DNA from: Bacillota bacterium
GTDB taxonomy: Bacteria; Eremiobacterota; SpSt-956; JAKJGF01
Assembly: GCA_029555925.1 (NCBI GenBank)
Contig: JAKPQU010000126.1
Location: forward strand, 1 to 33,540
Direction: 5' to 3'
Length of the DNA: 33,540 nucleotides
How positions within the stretch are numbered: position 1 is the first letter of the stretch; the number at the start of each line of letters is the position of its first letter. The notes under the pieces were generated by a model that searched no databases, was not told the DNA's origin, and saw nothing but the letters and a program-made list of their open reading frames with translations. Position numbers and translations under genes: made by a program. Positions 5,614-11,746 of this stretch are shown here, piece by piece.

Positions 5614-5823
5614 TGCCCTTTGCTCCTGCAGCCGCCTGGTGGCCACCGGGTAGGTTGCGGAAGAGGGGCTGCTTTATTGAATTAAATCACCCAGGAGAAG
5701 CACGGTGAAAGCCCGTGACTCCTGCCAGTTTACCGGTTTCTAATAAAACCGGACACAATTAGCGTAAAGAATGTCTGAAGGGGATTTTGTAAGGGGTTAC
5801 AGAGCCCCTTCAGGAAATTTTTT
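5589..5823 (+). ncRNA. Unidentified multi-hairpin structured RNA
   Basis: GC-rich for this window and without a convincing gene. Stems seen: GTTGCCC/GGGTAAC (5589-5606); an outer GCAGCC/GGCTGC (5628-5633/5667-5672) enclosing CCTGGT/ACCGGG with a GGCC loop (5635-5650); CAGGAG/CTCCTG (5692-5697/5719-5724) enclosing CACGG/CCGTG with loop TGAAAGC; CCGGTTT/AAACCGG (5733-5752); and CTGAAGGGG/CCCCTTCAG (5775-5783/5805-5813) with a competing AAGGGG/CCCCTT. CAGGAG can also pair with a second CTCCTG at 5623-5628, so two folds compete. The region ends in a T-run (5818-5823). I could not match it to a riboswitch class. An HEARO/omega-type RNA is one idea, given the TnpB fragment nearby, but no IscB gene is present. 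Confidence 0.6.
5775..5823 (+). terminator. Terminator with competing stem at 3' end of structured RNA
   Basis: CCCCTTCAG (5805-5813) can pair with CTGAAGGGG at 5775-5783, or its first six bases with AAGGGG at 5791-5796. A run of six T follows at 5818-5823. The two alternatives resemble a terminator/antiterminator pair. Confidence 0.5.
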
Positions 5824-5869
5824 CAAAGGAGGAAGTAGAAGAATGTTAAGCCAGTTTCTGAAAGAGAAT

Positions 5870-6067
5870 TTATTCAGCTTTATTTATAATAGTATCCAGT
5901 TGTTTTTCGTATTCCTCATAAATCTTTTTTCTTTCAGGAATAATTTCATCAAGGACAAAATCTGTAATAGTTTTGCCGCATTCTTTAGCTTTTATTCTTA
6001 TATAATCTTTTTCTTTAGTTCTCACAATAATATTAATATTGGTAAGGTCTTTATCGGTTTCTTTCAT
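5870..6067 (-). CDS. Ribbon-helix-helix protein, antitoxin-like
   Basis: 65 residues with a GGAGGTGT site. INIIVRTKEKDYIRIKAKEC (11-30) then GKTITDFVLDEIIPER fits a strand-helix-helix DNA-binding fold like antitoxins of the DUF1778/CopG kind, but no toxin gene lies beside it. The C-terminus PERKKIYEEYEKQ and the promoter-leader resemble those of the gene at 4956-5153, so the two are probably duplicated cassettes. It has its own minus-strand promoter and lies opposite to the flanking genes. Confidence 0.7.
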   Translation of the reverse strand: MKETDKDLTNINIIVRTKEKDYIRIKAKECGKTITDFVLDEIIPERKKIYEEYEKQLDTIINKAE

Positions 6068-6089
6068 GACTTACACCTCCAGTATTTTT

Positions 6090-6118
6090 ATTATAACACA
6101 TTATTATCAGGGGTTGAA
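6090..6118 (-). promoter_or_regulatory. Promoter of minus-strand RHH gene
   Basis: TTCAAC (6118-6113), 17-base spacer, TATAAT (6095-6090) with TG one base upstream of the -10, on the minus strand. Confidence 0.6.
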
Positions 6119-6192
6119 TGTTTATTTTTATTATAAGATATTCTAACATTATAATATTATAAAAAAATAACATTATATTTATAAAATATATA

Positions 6193-6221
6193 TTGACTTT
6201 AACCAACATATAAATTATAAT
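6193..6221 (+). promoter_or_regulatory. Early operon promoter
   Basis: TTGACT (6193-6198), 17-base spacer, TATAAT (6216-6221), 24 bases before the GTG start at 6246. It drives the overlapping gene string 6246-7103. Confidence 0.8.
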
Positions 6222-6245
6222 ATTAGAAAAAAGGAGGAATTTACA

Positions 6246-6431
6246 GTGATAACGAAGGAAATAATACAAATTGAGGAAAAAGAAACCTCTTCGAAATTCC
6301 CCACTCTTAAAGTTCATCCAAATACGCATACCCAAATAAAAAGACAGGCTATAGATGAAGGTCTTAGTATTTTAGATTTTACGGAAAAACTTTTCTCGGA
6401 ATATATGAAAACCAGGAAGGAGGTGGCATAA
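6246..6431 (+). CDS. Small ribbon-helix-helix-like protein
   Basis: 61 residues from a GTG behind AAGGAGG. FPTLKVHPNTHTQIKRQAID (18-37) and GLSILDFTEKLFSEYM suggest a strand followed by two helices, as in RHH regulators. Its stop overlaps the next start (TAATG), so the genes are translationally coupled. It is the first gene of the operon and could regulate it. Confidence 0.65.
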   Translation: MITKEIIQIEEKETSSKFPTLKVHPNTHTQIKRQAIDEGLSILDFTEKLFSEYMKTRKEVA

Positions 6432-6751
6432 TGCCAATTTTTAAAAAAAAAGTTCCAGCCACGCTAATGGCTGAAACCACAATTAAAACGATAACAAATA
6501 ATACCACAAGAAAAGCTCCTCTGGCAATAGAAAATCCGTTAAAAAAGGGATACGTCCTTAAAGATTTAGGGAAGATTATTTTAATAAAACAGATTGCAGA
6601 AAGAACTTGCCCCAGTTGTAAGGAACCAACATTTTACGACCTCGGAGATTATGATGCTTGCCCCTGTGGAAAAACTACAAAACCACAGCTTTTTAGTGAA
6701 ATGAGCCCTGAAGAAGTGCTTGACAACTTAGAGGAGGTGCAATTTGCGTGA
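6431..6751 (+). CDS. Zinc-ribbon protein, unknown
   Basis: 106 residues. The C-terminal half carries CPSC (about 69-72) and CPC (about 86-88), separated by about 14 residues, a probable zinc ribbon; the N-terminus is basic and Thr-rich. Its stop overlaps the next gene's GTG (GTGA). It probably binds nucleic acid; no family recognised. Confidence 0.65.
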   Translation: MPIFKKKVPATLMAETTIKTITNNTTRKAPLAIENPLKKGYVLKDLGKIILIKQIAERTCPSCKEPTFYDLGDYDACPCGKTTKPQLFSEMSPEEVLDNLEEVQFA

Positions 6752-6972
6752 ATATCAGAGTAGATGGAATTCTTTACAATCTTGAATCGAATTCAGATTT
6801 CATTCTCACAGGTTTACTGGCTGAGTGCCAGGACAGGTTTAAAATCTGTCACAGTCATAAGCATAGAACAACTGAAATTGAGGACTTACAACAGGGCTAT
6901 GCTTGCAAAATACAGGCTATAAAAGCAGAACTGGAAAGAAGAGAAAGCCTAAGAGAAAAGAGGGCGGCGTGA
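6748..6972 (+). CDS. Small hypothetical protein
   Basis: 74 residues from a GTG start preceded by GAGGAGGTG and overlapping the previous stop by four bases. The N-terminal part is mixed; the C-terminus is helical and charged (IKAELERRESLREKRA). It has a CHSHKH stretch but no clear metal site. No family recognised; the tight coupling to both neighbours supports it as real. Confidence 0.6.
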   Translation: MNIRVDGILYNLESNSDFILTGLLAECQDRFKICHSHKHRTTEIEDLQQGYACKIQAIKAELERRESLREKRAA

Positions 6973-7103
6973 TGACCTGGAATAACGCCGGAATTATCTT
7001 TACAGCACTTTTACACTGCCCTTATTTTATCTGGTTCGTGATTGCACTTTTTATAGCAAGTATTTTTATGGGAAAAGATCCGAAATTTAAGGAGGTGAAA
7101 TAA
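6972..7103 (+). CDS. Single-pass membrane mini-protein
   Basis: 43 residues starting at the ATG that overlaps the previous stop (TGATG). Residues 7-35 are hydrophobic (IIFTALLHCPYFIWFVIALF), enough for one long or two short membrane segments, with a short charged C-terminal tail. Small membrane proteins in early phage operons often affect the host envelope or exclusion, but nothing specific is shown here. Confidence 0.55.
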   Translation: MTWNNAGIIFTALLHCPYFIWFVIALFIASIFMGKDPKFKEVK

Positions 7104-7111
7104 AAAATGAA

Positions 7112-7456
7112 TTATAAAGGAAGTTTTTCTTCTAAATACTCAATTCTTTCCTGCAGATTTCTTGATACAGAAGAGTTAACACGTACAATAGAGGAAAGCC
7201 TATTCACTATTAAACCTTGTTCGTCAAGTTTAGTCTCTATAGTATCAAATCTTTCAGCAAATTTACCTGTCATAACTGATAAATCTTTAATATCTTTCTT
7301 TAACTCGATCTTTAAAGACTTTTGCCCCTCTTCCAGTTTGTTAAAGCGTTCATTAACTTCCTGTTTGAATTCTTTAAGTTCTCTTTTGAATTCCTTAAGT
7401 TCTGTTTCCATATTGTTAAGTTTACTTAATATTAAATCTAATTTTGCATCGGACAT
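7112..7456 (-). CDS. Small coiled-coil protein (type A-like paralogue)
   Basis: 114 residues from the ATG at 7456, which has GGAG seven to ten bases upstream; a further ATG five codons upstream would contain that site and is less likely. Coiled coil throughout (LKEFKRELKEFKQEVNERFN), with KKDIKDLS shared with the protein at 1251-1541 and a closing ERIEYLEEKLPL. It stands alone, opposite to its neighbours, with its own promoter. Function unknown. Confidence 0.75.
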   Translation of the reverse strand: MSDAKLDLILSKLNNMETELKEFKRELKEFKQEVNERFNKLEEGQKSLKIELKKDIKDLSVMTGKFAERFDTIETKLDEQGLIVNRLSSIVRVNSSVSRNLQERIEYLEEKLPL

Positions 7457-7488
7457 TATATACAACTCCATTATAAAGTTTTTTCTTA

Positions 7489-7516
7489 ATTATAACATAA
7501 ACAATTTGTTAGTAAA
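7489..7516 (-). promoter_or_regulatory. Promoter of minus-strand coiled-coil gene
   Basis: On the minus strand TTTACT (7516-7511), 16-base spacer, TGtTATAAT (-10 at 7494-7489). The TGtTATAAT box is shared with the two minus-strand RHH genes. Confidence 0.5.
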
Positions 7517-7550
7517 GGCTTAGAACGCCTAAAGAAAGGAAGTAAATATT

Positions 7551-7901
7551 ATGGAAAACACCCTAGAAATAGAACAAAACAATTTTATAGAAAAAATAAA
7601 AACCCTGTATGCATTAATGCTCCCTTCTTTAAAAGAAGCCGGTGCAACCCCTAGAGAACTGGTAGAAGCTATGTTAAAAATAAAATCTAACTTAAGTAAG
7701 GAAAATCGTAAGAATAAAAAGCTTTCCCCTGAAAGACAGGAGATAATAAATTTTTTAAAAGAAAAAGCAATGAGCCCTAAAGAAATATCTATCCTCGTAA
7801 ATAAAAATAACGGTGCTGTTAGAAAAATGATGTGGAAGATGAAGCAGGATAATCAATTGAAAAAAGTTTCTTTCAGGAAGTACACAACAATAAATAATTA
7901 A
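7551..7901 (+). CDS. Winged-helix protein sharing the primase C-terminal domain
   Basis: 116 residues, AAAGGAAG site. The N-terminal 55 residues are helical. Residues 58-113 form a wHTH: LSPERQEIINFLKEKAMSPK, then VNKNNGAVRKMMWKMKQDNQ. This aligns with the C-terminal wHTH of the primase at 8676 (LNKERQEIVNVLKQNIKPLP ... NSVRKLVWKMELDGI). It starts the replication gene block. A role at the origin or as a regulator using the same DNA site is a reasonable inference. Confidence 0.75.
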   Translation: MENTLEIEQNNFIEKIKTLYALMLPSLKEAGATPRELVEAMLKIKSNLSKENRKNKKLSPERQEIINFLKEKAMSPKEISILVNKNNGAVRKMMWKMKQDNQLKKVSFRKYTTINN

Positions 7902-7909
7902 TGGCTAAA

Positions 7910-7940
7910 TAACCCAAATGCCGTTCAGGCCAGTGGGTTA
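7910..7940 (+). other. RNA hairpin ahead of the SSB-like gene
   Basis: TAACCCA (7910-7916) pairs with TGGGTTA (7934-7940), with an inner GCC/GGC. It ends 12 bases before the AAAGGAGG site of the next gene. No T-run follows; it may protect or modulate the mRNA. Confidence 0.4.
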
Positions 7941-7967
7941 AAAGCAAAATAAAGGAGGAAAATTATT

Positions 7968-8621
7968 ATGGCAAAATTCGGAGAATATGCAAAGACAGGT
8001 TACTCAGGAGAGTTTGAATTGATGGAGGAAGGATGGCACAAAGTAAAGGTCACTGCTGCAGAAATTCTTGACCAAAAGAAATGGCAGAGTGAGCTTACAG
8101 AAAAAAAACTAAAACTCACTTTTGAAACCACTGAGGAAGTAAATAGCGACGGTTATCCTTTTAAGGTGTTCCACCGGGTAAGAGTGGAAGTTGACCCCGC
8201 CAATGATAAAAGCAAGCTTAATCAGTTAATTGTAGGTCTTTATGGCTCTGTTCCAGAGGACATTATGGATAGAGACATAGAAGATCTCATAGGAAAAAGA
8301 GCAGAAGTTCTGACAGTGAACAAACCTAATAAGGACGGTACAAAGACCTTTACAGAAATAATAAAATTCAAACAGATTACCGGAAAAACAACAACTAAAA
8401 AGCCGGAAAAAAATAATGTTGACCAGATGTTTGCAAACCTTTCTGAAGAGGAAAGAAAGAAAATCCTTTCTCTGATAGCCGGACAGAAACCTGCAGAGGA
8501 ACCAAAAATGTCCAGAAAAGAACTTGAAGAAGCAGAAAAAGAAGCTTCTACTCCTATGAAAGACGAAGATTTCGTAGACATTAAAGAATCCTCTCTCGAT
8601 TTTGAAGAGATATCCTTCTAA
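7968..8621 (+). CDS. DUF669-like / SSB-type single-stranded DNA-binding protein
   Basis: 217 residues with AAAGGAGG. The N-terminal 140 residues (YSGEFELMEEGWHKVKVTAA ... GKRAEVLTVNKPNKDG) are beta-rich and resemble the phage DUF669 family that replaces SSB in replication modules. A charged linker leads to an acidic C-terminus, DEDFVDIKESSLDFEEISF, which ends in an aromatic residue like the partner-binding tail of SSB. It sits directly before the primase gene. The functional reading combines family resemblance and the tail; it is not proven. Confidence 0.7.
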   Translation: MAKFGEYAKTGYSGEFELMEEGWHKVKVTAAEILDQKKWQSELTEKKLKLTFETTEEVNSDGYPFKVFHRVRVEVDPANDKSKLNQLIVGLYGSVPEDIMDRDIEDLIGKRAEVLTVNKPNKDGTKTFTEIIKFKQITGKTTTKKPEKNNVDQMFANLSEEERKKILSLIAGQKPAEEPKMSRKELEEAEKEASTPMKDEDFVDIKESSLDFEEISF

Positions 8622-8630
8622 ACGTTTTGG

Positions 8631-8655
8631 AGGCCCCTGCATATTACAGGGGCCT
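8631..8655 (+). terminator. Strong hairpin between SSB-like and primase genes
   Basis: AGGCCCCTG (8631-8639) and CAGGGGCCT (8647-8655) pair perfectly around a 7-base loop. Only TTATTA-type sequence follows, so it is an attenuator or partial terminator that would lower primase expression relative to the SSB-like protein. Confidence 0.55.
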
Positions 8656-8675
8656 TATTAAAGGGGAGTTAAAAA

Positions 8676-10631
8676 ATGGATTTCCTGATAGAACAATTTA
8701 AAAAACTACAAAAAGAGCAGGTTTCTGAATATATACAAAACGGATGGCAGATTACCCCTATAAAATTCAGGGATAAAAGACCAATATTAAATAACTGGCA
8801 AGAAACAAATCTTACTCAAGAGGATATAGATAAATACTTCTTCAATGGTTTAACTCATAATGTCGGTATAAGACTGGGTTCTGTAAGTAAAGACCTGGTT
8901 GATATAGATCTGGACTGTGAAGAAGCTCTTAAAATTGCTGGGCTCTTTCTCCCAGTCACTAGAACTTTCGGGAGAGAAGGAAAGAAAGCAAGCCATAGAC
9001 TTTATTATTCTACAGTAGATAAATCAATCAGGTATGATTTCAGTAAAACTCTTTTAGAACTCCGTACCACAGGTCAAACTGTTTTTCCTCCCAGTATTCA
9101 CCCTTCTGGAGACCTGATTAAATGGGAAAATGACCTTCCTATAAGGCATATTCACCCATCAGAACTGTATAAAATTACAGGAAAGATTGCCTCCGCCTGT
9201 GTAATTTCAAAGTTCTGGCATGAAGGAACCAGACAAGATATATCGCTCTGTCTCTCAAAAATACTCCTTGACGGAAAATGGAAGAAAGAAGAGATTTCAA
9301 AATTTTTTAAGGCTATCTGTGTTCTATCAGGAGACCCGGACTTAAAACAAAGAATTTCAGGCCTGTACGCTACAGGTAAGAAAATCGAAAAAGAAAAACC
9401 TGTATGGGGGATTCCAAAATTTAAACAGCTTACTTCTGATAAATGCTGCGACAAAGTCATTAAATGGCTTCAGTTGAAAGTTGAAGAAAAGCCAGAGGGG
9501 AAGAAAAGAAGTAAACTTCAAATCTTTTCAGCAGCAGAGATAATGCTGGAAGAATACTCTCCTACCCGTTATATAATAGAAGATATTCTTCCCGAAGGAC
9601 TTATAGTTCTGGCAGGAAGACCCAAAACATGTAAAAGTTTTCTTGCCCTTAACCTCTCCCTCTCTGTAGCTGCCGGGAGACCTGCATTAAGGAAATTAAC
9701 GACAGAGAAGACCTCTGTCCTATATTTTGCACTGGAAGACGGTAAAAAAAGACTTGATAAAAGAATGAAAAATATCCTTGGTGAAGACTGGCAAAATCTG
9801 TTACCGAAGGATTTATTTTTTTGCTTGAAACTCAACACCTTGGATAACGGAGGATTTGAAGATCTGGAAGACGCCATTACAGAAAATCCAGGAATAGGAC
9901 TTATTATTATCGATACTTTTGCAAAAGTTAAGCCTGTTATGCGTGCGGGTAATGCCTATGAAGTTGATTATAAAATTGCCGGGCAGCTTCAATCCTGGGC
10001 TATTTCAAAAGGAATTGCTCTCGTAATGATACACCATACTCGGAAAAACTCTATCTCCACCGACTGGCAGGATGAAATATCAGGGTCAAATGGACTCATA
10101 GGAGCCGCAGACGTAAATATGGTACTGGATAAAAAACCAAATGAAACAGAAGCAGTTCTTAAGATTAAAGGCAGAGATGTTAAAGAACAAGAACTGACCT
10201 TACAATTTGATCCTGAAAATTTTACATGGAGTTTACTGGGCGATGCCGCTTTTCATAAATTAAATAAAGAACGTCAAGAAATAGTCAATGTTTTGAAGCA
10301 AAATATAAAACCCTTGCCATTAAAAGAAGTCTCTGAAATACTTAATAAATCTTATAATTCAGTGAGGAAATTAGTATGGAAAATGGAATTAGATGGTATA
10401 GTCACTAAGGTTGCTACGGGTAAATACATATTATCTAATATATATATAAATAATATAAGTAACAGTAATAACAGCGGAAACAGCGGAAACAGCGGAAACA
10501 GCGGAAACACTGAGATTGTTACCGACTGTTACCGCACTGTTACTAGTAAAAATAATAAAAAAACGGCTAAAAATAAGGATAAATCAGTCGCTGTTTCCGC
10601 TGTGCCCGCTGTGTTCCGCTATCCCATCTGA
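8676..10631 (+). CDS. Prim-pol primase / RepA-like ATPase fusion, 3' frameshifted
   Basis: 651 residues. Residues 1-165 are an archaeo-eukaryotic-type prim-pol domain: motif I DIDLD (76-80), motif II SHRLYY (His107), motif III ELRTTG and PPSIHPSG (128-145). Residues about 300-520 are a RecA-fold ATPase: Walker A GRPKTCKS (314-321, Cys319 replacing the usual Gly), Walker B LIIIDT (Asp413), VMIHHTRKN, then GSNGLIGAADVNMVL as in RepA/DnaB-like helicases. Residues 525-590 form a wHTH, followed by a low-complexity NSG-repeat tail. It should prime and unwind DNA at the origin. The reading frame ends at 10631 because of an extra base near 10613 inside a repeat; without it the frame runs to 10812 (711 residues). 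Confidence 0.88.
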   Translation: MDFLIEQFKKLQKEQVSEYIQNGWQITPIKFRDKRPILNNWQETNLTQEDIDKYFFNGLTHNVGIRLGSVSKDLVDIDLDCEEALKIAGLFLPVTRTFGREGKKASHRLYYSTVDKSIRYDFSKTLLELRTTGQTVFPPSIHPSGDLIKWENDLPIRHIHPSELYKITGKIASACVISKFWHEGTRQDISLCLSKILLDGKWKKEEISKFFKAICVLSGDPDLKQRISGLYATGKKIEKEKPVWGIPKFKQLTSDKCCDKVIKWLQLKVEEKPEGKKRSKLQIFSAAEIMLEEYSPTRYIIEDILPEGLIVLAGRPKTCKSFLALNLSLSVAAGRPALRKLTTEKTSVLYFALEDGKKRLDKRMKNILGEDWQNLLPKDLFFCLKLNTLDNGGFEDLEDAITENPGIGLIIIDTFAKVKPVMRAGNAYEVDYKIAGQLQSWAISKGIALVMIHHTRKNSISTDWQDEISGSNGLIGAADVNMVLDKKPNETEAVLKIKGRDVKEQELTLQFDPENFTWSLLGDAAFHKLNKERQEIVNVLKQNIKPLPLKEVSEILNKSYNSVRKLVWKMELDGIVTKVATGKYILSNIYINNISNSNNSGNSGNSGNSGNTEIVTDCYRTVTSKNNKKTAKNKDKSVAVSAVPAVFRYPI

Positions 10632-10757
10632 AAATATAGAAAATTCAAATAAAAATATCGTTCAAAGTTATATACCGTCAAGTAATGACGATACTTTTGC
10701 TTTAGATAATCGCTGTTACCATGGGACTGTTACTGGTAACAGTGAAAGCGGTAACAG
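10459..10757. repeat. Iteron array, candidate replication origin
   Basis: About a dozen copies of a 9-base motif, CGGWAACAG or its complement CTGTTWCCG, lie in the last part of the primase frame. Four head-to-tail AACAGCGGA units run 10470-10505 (coding NSG repeats). GTTACCG copies are at 10518 and 10528, GTTACT at 10539. An inverted set CTGTTTCCG, CTGTGCCCG, CTGTGTTCCG spans 10591-10618. Then come CTGTTACC at 10713, an ACTGTTAC/GTAACAGT palindrome at 10726-10743 and CGGTAACAG at 10749. Iterons within the initiator gene are the pattern of the lambda O origin. The nearby primase/helicase and wHTH proteins support an origin; binding is inferred. Confidence 0.65.
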
Positions 10758-10812
10758 TGAAAAAATTATAACCAGTTTAACAGATGAAGAAATAGAGGTT
10801 TTACCTTTTTAA
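10615..10812 (+). pseudogene. Displaced C-terminus of the primase (+1 frame)
   Basis: This frame encodes SAIPSENIENSNKN ... TGNSESGNSE ... SLTDEEIEVLPF and ends nine bases before the RuvC-like gene start. The hydrophilic body and acidic end look like a genuine protein tail, and the NSESGNSE stretch continues the NSG-type repeats of the primase. It has no credible start codon or ribosome site of its own; an upstream TTG at 10516 lacks one. Deleting G10613 fuses it to the primase. It could be a disrupted tail, a programmed frameshift product or the result of a sequencing error. Confidence 0.6.
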
Positions 10813-10821
10813 GGAGGATTT

Positions 10822-11376
10822 ATGAGCAAAATAATAGCCTTTGACTTATCTACTACCAGCACGGGATTTGCTGTTTTTGAAAATGAAAAACTAAGAGAAA
10901 GCGGAACTATAGCGCCAAAGAATAAGGATTGGAAGAAGAGGGTGGAAGAGATTTACAAAGAAATAAGTAAATTGATATATATAAATTTAACTTCAGTAAA
11001 AAAATCTGAATCGATGATTGTAGTAGAAAAACCTCTTTCTCTTCAGAATGGGGACACCACAATAAAACTCGCTAAACTTCACGGATTAGTTCTTTCTCTC
11101 TCTTTTGATCTTGAAATACCTCTTAAAGAAATTGACAATCAGACATGGAAAAAGCACATAGCAGGAGCAAAGGCGAGTAAAGAAGATACAAAAAAATGTT
11201 TAGAAATTTTTTATGGGTATAAAACTGAAACAACAGACGAGAGTGACGCTATTGGCGTAGGACTCGGATGGATGGCAGAAGAGAGATATAAAAAACTTAC
11301 CGAGCAAGAAAAGTTTTATTTACCAAGAAAGCCAAGGTCAAGAAAGAAAACAGTTAATATTTTAAGTAACAGTTAA
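10822..11376 (+). CDS. RuvC-like Holliday junction resolvase
   Basis: 184 residues with AAGGAGG. The RNase H-fold resolvase motifs are all present: FDLSTTSTG with Asp8, IVVEKP with Glu69, and TDESDAIGVG with Asp139 and Asp142. Phage RuvC-like enzymes cut branched DNA before packaging. The C-terminal 25 residues are basic (RKPRSRKK), beyond the catalytic core. It follows the replication gene directly, in the usual place. Confidence 0.85.
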   Translation: MSKIIAFDLSTTSTGFAVFENEKLRESGTIAPKNKDWKKRVEEIYKEISKLIYINLTSVKKSESMIVVEKPLSLQNGDTTIKLAKLHGLVLSLSFDLEIPLKEIDNQTWKKHIAGAKASKEDTKKCLEIFYGYKTETTDESDAIGVGLGWMAEERYKKLTEQEKFYLPRKPRSRKKTVNILSNS

Positions 11377-11461
11377 ACATGTAAAAAGTAAGTTACAGGA
11401 TTTATATTGCTTTTCTTCATTTAAAAAAGTAAACAATTTTAAGAAAGAAAAGCTGTCTGGA

Positions 11462-11584
11462 TTGTCAAATGTTGCCCCTTTTCACGGGCTGTATTATATA
11501 AATTGCATTGTATACGATGTAAATGGAAAAATGCTCGGATTTAAGTTTGCTGAATACACAAATATCACGGAGGTGGTGTGCTAG
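11462..11584 (+). CDS. Possible small protein, start uncertain
   Basis: The frame reads SNVAPFHGLYYINCIVYDVNG and KMLGFKFAEYTNITEVVC, protein-like in composition. The open frame extends upstream to about 11370 without a normal start codon; TTG at 11462 (after AAGAAAG, poorly spaced) is the best candidate, giving 40 residues. It ends at a TAG directly followed, in the same frame, by the next small ORF. It may be a decayed or non-canonically started gene. Confidence 0.35.
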   Translation: MSNVAPFHGLYYINCIVYDVNGKMLGFKFAEYTNITEVVC

Positions 11585-11596
11585 GTAGTAAAACGA

Positions 11597-11722
11597 GTGA
11601 AACTCTTAGGCGGGTATTATACAAGTGAATGGGAGAAAGAGAATACAGAGCCTTCTCTTCAGTGGAAAGAACTCTTAACAGTGAAAGACACAGAAACAGA
11701 TACAACTTCTTTTAATTATTGA
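11597..11722 (+). CDS. Possible small protein, unknown
   Basis: From the GTG at 11597 the frame encodes 41 residues (MKLLGGYYTSEWEKENTEPS ... ). An ACGGAGG site at 11567 is too distant for normal spacing. The ORF is in frame with the preceding one, separated only by the TAG at 11582, so the two may be one interrupted gene or may rely on reinitiation. No family recognised. Confidence 0.35.
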   Translation: MKLLGGYYTSEWEKENTEPSLQWKELLTVKDTETDTTSFNY

Positions 11723-11746
11723 AAACAAGGAGGCAATAGCAGCATA

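Noticed and set aside
5589..5823. Known riboswitch (cobalamin, TPP, c-di-GMP, c-di-AMP, THF) or RNase P/tmRNA/SRP RNA
   Set aside because: Conserved boxes of these classes were looked for and not found; only a loose GGTGAAA resemblance to the cobalamin element exists.
7107..7523. 138-codon plus-strand ORF behind AAGGAGGTGA
   Set aside because: Antisense of the coiled-coil gene at 7112-7456, with Ser/Leu-rich shadow composition.
10470..10509. Short tandem repeats as a CRISPR array
   Set aside because: The units are 9 bases with no spacers and lie in frame inside a gene; they fit iterons instead.
10516..10812. Independent 98-codon gene starting at TTG 10516
   Set aside because: No ribosome site and it overlaps the primase; better explained as the frameshifted primase tail.
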